NCBI GenBank assembly: GCA_938045435.1
Contig: CALIBA010000149.1
Span: 1 to 17,341, forward strand
DNA from: an uncultured Selenomonas sp.
GTDB lineage: Bacteria > Bacillota > Negativicutes > Selenomonadales > Selenomonadaceae
DNA: 17,341 nt
Reading direction: 5' to 3'
Positions 14,743 to 17,341 of the stretch are shown here, in pieces. The position numbers and the translations under genes were made by a program. The notes under the pieces were generated by a model. It was not told where the DNA came from and made no database searches. It saw only the letters and a program-made list of their open reading frames with translations. Each line of letters starts with the position of its first letter. Position 1 is the stretch's first letter.

Positions 14743-15819
14743 TTACTTTTTATCCAAGCCCTTCTCGTGCATCCATCGCTCCATCTCCACCGCGACCTCT
14801 GCGTTGTTGAGGTCGGACATGAGGAAGTGCGTGTTTCCTTTGATGCCAACATCGGACAAAACGATGATCTCCGCATCGCCGCCATGTGTCCGCACGACCT
14901 CCGCCCAGCGGTTCGCAAGGTTCAGCCGCGTGCGCCAGTTGTCGAGCCCCCAGATTTCGTGCGGCTTATCGCCCGTCGGGATCTTGTCGCCGAAATAGAC
15001 GACCATCGGCGTTTTCAGAAGAGCCTCGAACTCCTCCGCCGTCACCTCCATTCCGCGCGCGGGGAACGGGCTTGTTGTCTCCTCAACCACAGGCACCTCG
15101 CCCGGCGGGAACGGGAACGTACCCGGTTCGAGAGCGATCACGCCCTTCACTTTGGGACTGCGAATCGCCGCGAGCCACCCCGGACCGCCGCCCGCCGAGT
15201 GCGTGATGAGGACATTATCGCCCGTACGGTCAATGACCGCCTCCATCGCCTTTGCGACAACCTCCACATCGAATTTTCCCGTGTCGGGTGTCATCTGATG
15301 GAAGAACTGCCGCAGCGACTCCTCGTCGCGCGGGAACGCCATGCCATCGAAGATCATCGGGTACTGCCCGATGCGGAAGTTGTTGAACCAAAGCTGATCC
15401 TGTGGCTGCGCCTTGAGCTCTGCCGGCACGGTCGACTGTCCTGCACGCCCGCGGCGCGGCTCGTCGACGATATAGGTCGTCCAGCCTTTTTCAAGGAAGA
15501 TGTTCTGGAAGCCGTCGCGCCCGTCCGGTGTTGTTTCCCATGTCTTTCCCGACTGCCCGTAGCCGTGCAGGAAGACAAGGGCGTTCTTTTTCGCGTGCAG
15601 AGGTTTTTGCCAGAAAACATAGGCAGCATCGCCGTGCAGGGTCTCACCGTCAAAGTTCGTTGGTTCGCTGTCCTTGTATACGCCGGGCGCGGTAATCGTC
15701 ACGCCACCTGCCATGAAGCTGCCTTGATCCTCGATTGTCACGGGACGGCTCAGTGCCTCGACACTCCCCATAAATAGACTCAACGAAAGTGCTGCCGCCA
15801 AAACATACTGTGTTCGCAT
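14743..15819 (-). CDS. Secreted alpha/beta hydrolase
   Basis: A 358-residue exported hydrolase. Residues 1-22 form a signal peptide (hydrophobic VLAAALSLSLFMG, likely cut after VEA). The fold shows the oxyanion strand LVFLHGYGQSG (81-91), the nucleophile Ser208 in ITHSAGG, VIALEPGTF after it and a late GNTHF carrying the probable catalytic His. It is the intact paralogue of the frameshifted gene at 7319-8331 (shared FLHGYG, THS-GG-PGW, ALEPGTF, VYFGD-IPT and GI-GN-H blocks). The start at 15819 follows AGGAGG. As the first gene of the second operon, it is driven by the MerR-type promoter at 15890-15920. It presumably hydrolyses an ester or lactone outside the cytoplasm; the substrate is unknown. 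Confidence 0.93.
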   Translation of the reverse strand: MRTQYVLAAALSLSLFMGSVEALSRPVTIEDQGSFMAGGVTITAPGVYKDSEPTNFDGETLHGDAAYVFWQKPLHAKKNALVFLHGYGQSGKTWETTPDGRDGFQNIFLEKGWTTYIVDEPRRGRAGQSTVPAELKAQPQDQLWFNNFRIGQYPMIFDGMAFPRDEESLRQFFHQMTPDTGKFDVEVVAKAMEAVIDRTGDNVLITHSAGGGPGWLAAIRSPKVKGVIALEPGTFPFPPGEVPVVEETTSPFPARGMEVTAEEFEALLKTPMVVYFGDKIPTGDKPHEIWGLDNWRTRLNLANRWAEVVRTHGGDAEIIVLSDVGIKGNTHFLMSDLNNAEVAVEMERWMHEKGLDKK

Positions 15820-15857
15820 GATATCATCCTCCTAAAACATATCTCCTCAGAGTAGCC

Positions 15858-15886
15858 TTGCCTCCCCCTGCCATCCGTAGTACAAT
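15858..15886 (+). promoter_or_regulatory. Candidate promoter of the MerR gene at 15951
   Basis: TTGCCT (15858-15863) and TACAAT (15881-15886) with a 17-bp spacer. Transcription would start near 15893, just before the inverted repeat at 15900-15916, so the regulator bound there could repress its own gene. Confidence 0.5.
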
Positions 15887-15889
15887 GCT

Positions 15890-15920
15890 ATCATAACAGG
15901 CGGTAGCAGCTACCGCGCAA
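15890..15920 (-). promoter_or_regulatory. MerR-type promoter/operator of the second esterase operon
   Basis: On the minus strand TTGCGC (15920-15915) and TATGAT (15895-15890) are separated by 19 bp. A perfect inverted repeat GCGGTAGC-A-GCTACCGC (15900-15916) covers most of the spacer and the edge of the -35 box. The over-long spacer plus dyad is the signature of MerR activation. The ATG of the hydrolase lies about 70 bp downstream. Confidence 0.75.
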
Positions 15921-15950
15921 GTCTTTTTTGAAATTTTTTGGAGGAAAATC

Positions 15951-16385
15951 ATGTATACAATGAAGGGTGCCTGTGAAGCGACAGGAATGAGCTATGAGAC
16001 CCTGAAATTCTACTGCAATCAGGGCCTTCTGCCAAACGTCAAGCGTGACGCACACAATCACCGTGTTTTCGACAATCACGATATTGGATGGCTGAAAAGC
16101 CTTACCTGCCTCAGAAACTGCGGCATGAGTCTCGCCGAAATGAAGGAATACCTCGCACTCTGCCTCGGCGGCGTCCCCACCATCCCCGAGCGCAAAGAAA
16201 TCCTCGTAGGCAAGCGCGCGGAACTCGTCGATCGACTCACTGCTGTCCAAGCATCCATCGACTACATCGACTGGAAGCAAGGATTCTATGACGATGTGCT
16301 CTCAGGGCGCACGCCCTACATCAGCAATCTTCTCCCGAATGAAGCGGATGCAGAATCTGCAGAAGAGAGCTCTGCACATGGATGA
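15951..16385 (+). CDS. MerR family transcriptional regulator
   Basis: A 144-residue MerR regulator. Its winged helix-turn-helix covers about residues 1-70 (MKGACEATGMSYETLKFYCN at 4-23, then NHRVFDNHDIGWLKSL). The dimerisation helix is at about 80-120, and a short C-terminal tail follows. It has cysteines at 8, 22, 53 and 57, which could sense electrophiles or thiol stress, but no known metal-binding pattern. It is transcribed divergently from the hydrolase operon, with an inverted repeat at 15900-15916 between them. A GGAGG site precedes the ATG. Compared with the MerR at 1309 it is a different subtype. The gene ends just before a strong bidirectional terminator. Confidence 0.93.
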   Translation: MYTMKGACEATGMSYETLKFYCNQGLLPNVKRDAHNHRVFDNHDIGWLKSLTCLRNCGMSLAEMKEYLALCLGGVPTIPERKEILVGKRAELVDRLTAVQASIDYIDWKQGFYDDVLSGRTPYISNLLPNEADAESAEESSAHG

Positions 16386-16388
16386 TTC

Positions 16389-16448
16389 CACATAAAAATG
16401 ACTGCTGCACAAGGATACGTTTCCTTATGCAGCAGTCATTTTTATGTG
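16389..16448. terminator. Strong bidirectional Rho-independent terminator
   Basis: Perfect 21-bp arms (16389-16409 and 16428-16448), then one mismatch and a further 5-bp stem (AAGGA 16411-16415 with TCCTT 16422-16426), close on a 6-nt loop. Each arm carries an A5/T5 run outside a GC-rich GACTGCTGCA stem, so it works in both directions, ending the MerR gene (16385) and the convergent toxin-antitoxin operon (16483). Confidence 0.9.
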
Positions 16449-16482
16449 ATGATACAATTTCCTAGAGCGTCGTCATTTGCTG

Positions 16483-16845
16483 TCATACAGCATCCGTATT
16501 CTCATTTTCCGTCAAACACGTCTCTAACTGTCTTATCAAGATTGGTAATTCTTCAAAAACGACTTCCGCTATAATATTCCAGTTTGTTCCATCATAATCA
16601 TGCACAAGACGATGCCGCAAGCCTGCGATCATCGCCCATGGAATCTCACTATGTTTCGCTTTATACTCCGGGGTCAAGTTATGGCTATGCTCCCCCATAT
16701 TATATAGCGGCGTTGTGACAAGCCACTGCAACGGCAACTGTGTCATCAGTGCTTCTTTTTCAATGCTATTTTTTAGGATATATTCCTGCAACCGAACGGC
16801 ATAGTCATAGATCTTTTGAACTCTTTGTCGATCGGAATACTTCAT
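16483..16845 (-). CDS. hepT: HepT-like HEPN toxin (DUF86)
   Basis: A 120-residue HEPN-domain protein of the HepT/DUF86 family, normally a ribonuclease toxin. The signature R-X4-H-X-Y is present as RHRLVHDY (R77, H82, Y84). The Tyr is the residue modified with AMP groups by the partner MNT protein in characterised HepT/MntA systems. The N-terminal helix (YSDRQRVQKIYDYAVRLQEY) and the NMGEHSHNLTPE segment fit the family. The ATG at 16845 overlaps the end of the upstream nucleotidyltransferase gene by 4 bp (ATGA), typical of the pair. The gene is AT-rich compared with the central operons and ends at the bidirectional terminator. Catalytic residues look intact. Confidence 0.92.
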   Translation of the reverse strand: MKYSDRQRVQKIYDYAVRLQEYILKNSIEKEALMTQLPLQWLVTTPLYNMGEHSHNLTPEYKAKHSEIPWAMIAGLRHRLVHDYDGTNWNIIAEVVFEELPILIRQLETCLTENENTDAV

Positions 16846-17147
16846 GCCACCAAAACCTTTTCTTTCATAATTGTTTTGTAGAAATTACTGTCCGGATTGA
16901 CTTCACCTATCTCAAAAACATCTACTTTTTTCTCTAGCGTCTCTCGCAAATCCTCTGCCAGAGCAAAAATCATTGTTCTCTTAAACTTTTCTCCACCGTA
17001 AACCAAAAAATCCAAATCACTATTTTCGTCTGCTTCACCTCTCGCATACGAGCCAAACAAATAAATTTCTTTCACATGGTATTTATCAGCAAGTGGTTTT
17101 ACCTTCGCAACAATATGTTCCATTGTAAATACAGGATTCTGCATCAT
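16842..17147 (-). CDS. mntA: MntA-like nucleotidyltransferase antitoxin
   Basis: A 101-residue minimal nucleotidyltransferase. The signature GSYARGEADENSDLDF (about 32-47) supplies the metal-binding D44 and D46, and a third Asp is D76 in KKVDVFEI. In characterised HepT/MntA pairs this enzyme neutralises the HEPN toxin by adding AMP to its tyrosine. Two adjacent ATGs (17147 and 17144) are possible starts. The AGGAGG site is only 4 nt from the first and 7 from the second, so translation may begin at 17144. The gene has an extended -10 promoter and is co-transcribed with the toxin gene. Confidence 0.93.
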   Translation of the reverse strand: MMQNPVFTMEHIVAKVKPLADKYHVKEIYLFGSYARGEADENSDLDFLVYGGEKFKRTMIFALAEDLRETLEKKVDVFEIGEVNPDSNFYKTIMKEKVLVA

Positions 17148-17170
17148 AATCCCTCCTGTTCACTCATATC

Positions 17171-17179
17171 ATTATATCA
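17171..17179 (-). promoter_or_regulatory. Extended -10 promoter of the mntA-hepT operon
   Basis: Minus-strand TGATATAAT (17179-17171) is an extended -10 about 25 bp upstream of the start codons. No convincing -35 is seen at the right distance. The surrounding 16 nt (17167-17182) equal the promoter core at 2956-2971. Confidence 0.6.
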
Positions 17180-17260
17180 CATAACCGCGCAGCTTTTCCT
17201 CTGATTGCCTACGATGCTGGCAAGAACTACGGTCAGTGTACTCTTCCTTCATGTTAAAAT

Positions 17261-17341
17261 TTAGGCGGCATCTTGTTCATCATTATATTGTATCGTTATC
17301 GACGTTACTTCGTTCATCGCGGCTACCAAAATGATACTAGA
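17261..17341 (-). CDS. Possible partial coding sequence at the window edge
   Basis: A minus-strand frame is open from the window edge to TAA at 17263-17261 and reads, near its end, AAMNEVTSITIQYNDEQDAA. It could be the last 26 codons of a gene starting beyond the window, or a chance open stretch. Nothing in it is diagnostic. Confidence 0.25.
   Translation of the reverse strand, partial: SSIILVAAMNEVTSITIQYNDEQDAA

Noticed and set aside
14767..15777. A 336-codon plus-strand open frame opposite the secreted hydrolase
   Set aside because: It mirrors the codon structure of the real gene on the other strand and contains no recognisable motif.

Overview
This looks like an accessory region of a chromosome from a mid-GC Firmicute. 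The proteins most resemble Negativicutes (Selenomonas/Veillonellaceae-like). That placement is an inference from protein style (AdhR-like MerR regulators, aldo/keto reductase-cupin-flavodoxin-esterase clusters, strong AGGAGG-type ribosome binding sites), not from a database search. The ends and a few inserted genes are clearly more AT-rich than the centre.

Layout. 1-1.2 kb: an AT-rich orphan protein with hallmarks of a class III nucleotidyl cyclase fold. 1.3-2.5 kb: a divergent MerR regulator / short-chain dehydrogenase pair sharing a textbook MerR-type promoter. 2.5-3.6 kb: a probable C-terminal WYL-regulator fragment and a SAP/DUF6434-like protein. 3.7-5.4 kb: mobile-element debris, namely a large serine recombinase lacking its catalytic domain, a C-rich repeat/hairpin block, and a nonsense-riddled IS3-type orfA remnant.

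5.4-10.8 kb: a tightly spaced minus-strand operon, read as lipoprotein esterase, carboxymuconolactone-decarboxylase-like protein, dienelactone-hydrolase-like protein (split in two ORFs), alpha/beta hydrolase (frameshifted by an 11-bp tandem duplication), cupin, aldo/keto reductase and NAD(P)H/FMN oxidoreductase. Just upstream sits a LysR-type regulator that has lost its DNA-binding domain.

11.7-15.8 kb: a second minus-strand operon of related content: secreted alpha/beta hydrolase, broken carboxylesterase, broken flavodoxin lipoprotein, intact aldo/keto reductase and a cupin scar that runs straight into the truncated LysR. A divergent MerR regulator (15951) and a promoter with a 19-bp spacer control its head. 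A strong bidirectional terminator follows, then a HepT/MntA (HEPN-MNT) toxin-antitoxin pair.

Together the central genes read as two paralogous enzyme sets for handling esters/lactones and carbonyl or quinone-like electrophiles, under MerR/LysR control. Many members are damaged by different small lesions (deletions, frameshifts, C-to-T nonsense changes), so the island appears to be decaying. The actual substrates cannot be read from the sequence. I saw no CRISPR array, rRNA or tRNA gene. I did not find a complete novel system; the best candidates for a second look are the cyclase-like orphan, the lesion-rich duplicated redox/esterase island and the repeat block beside the truncated recombinase.
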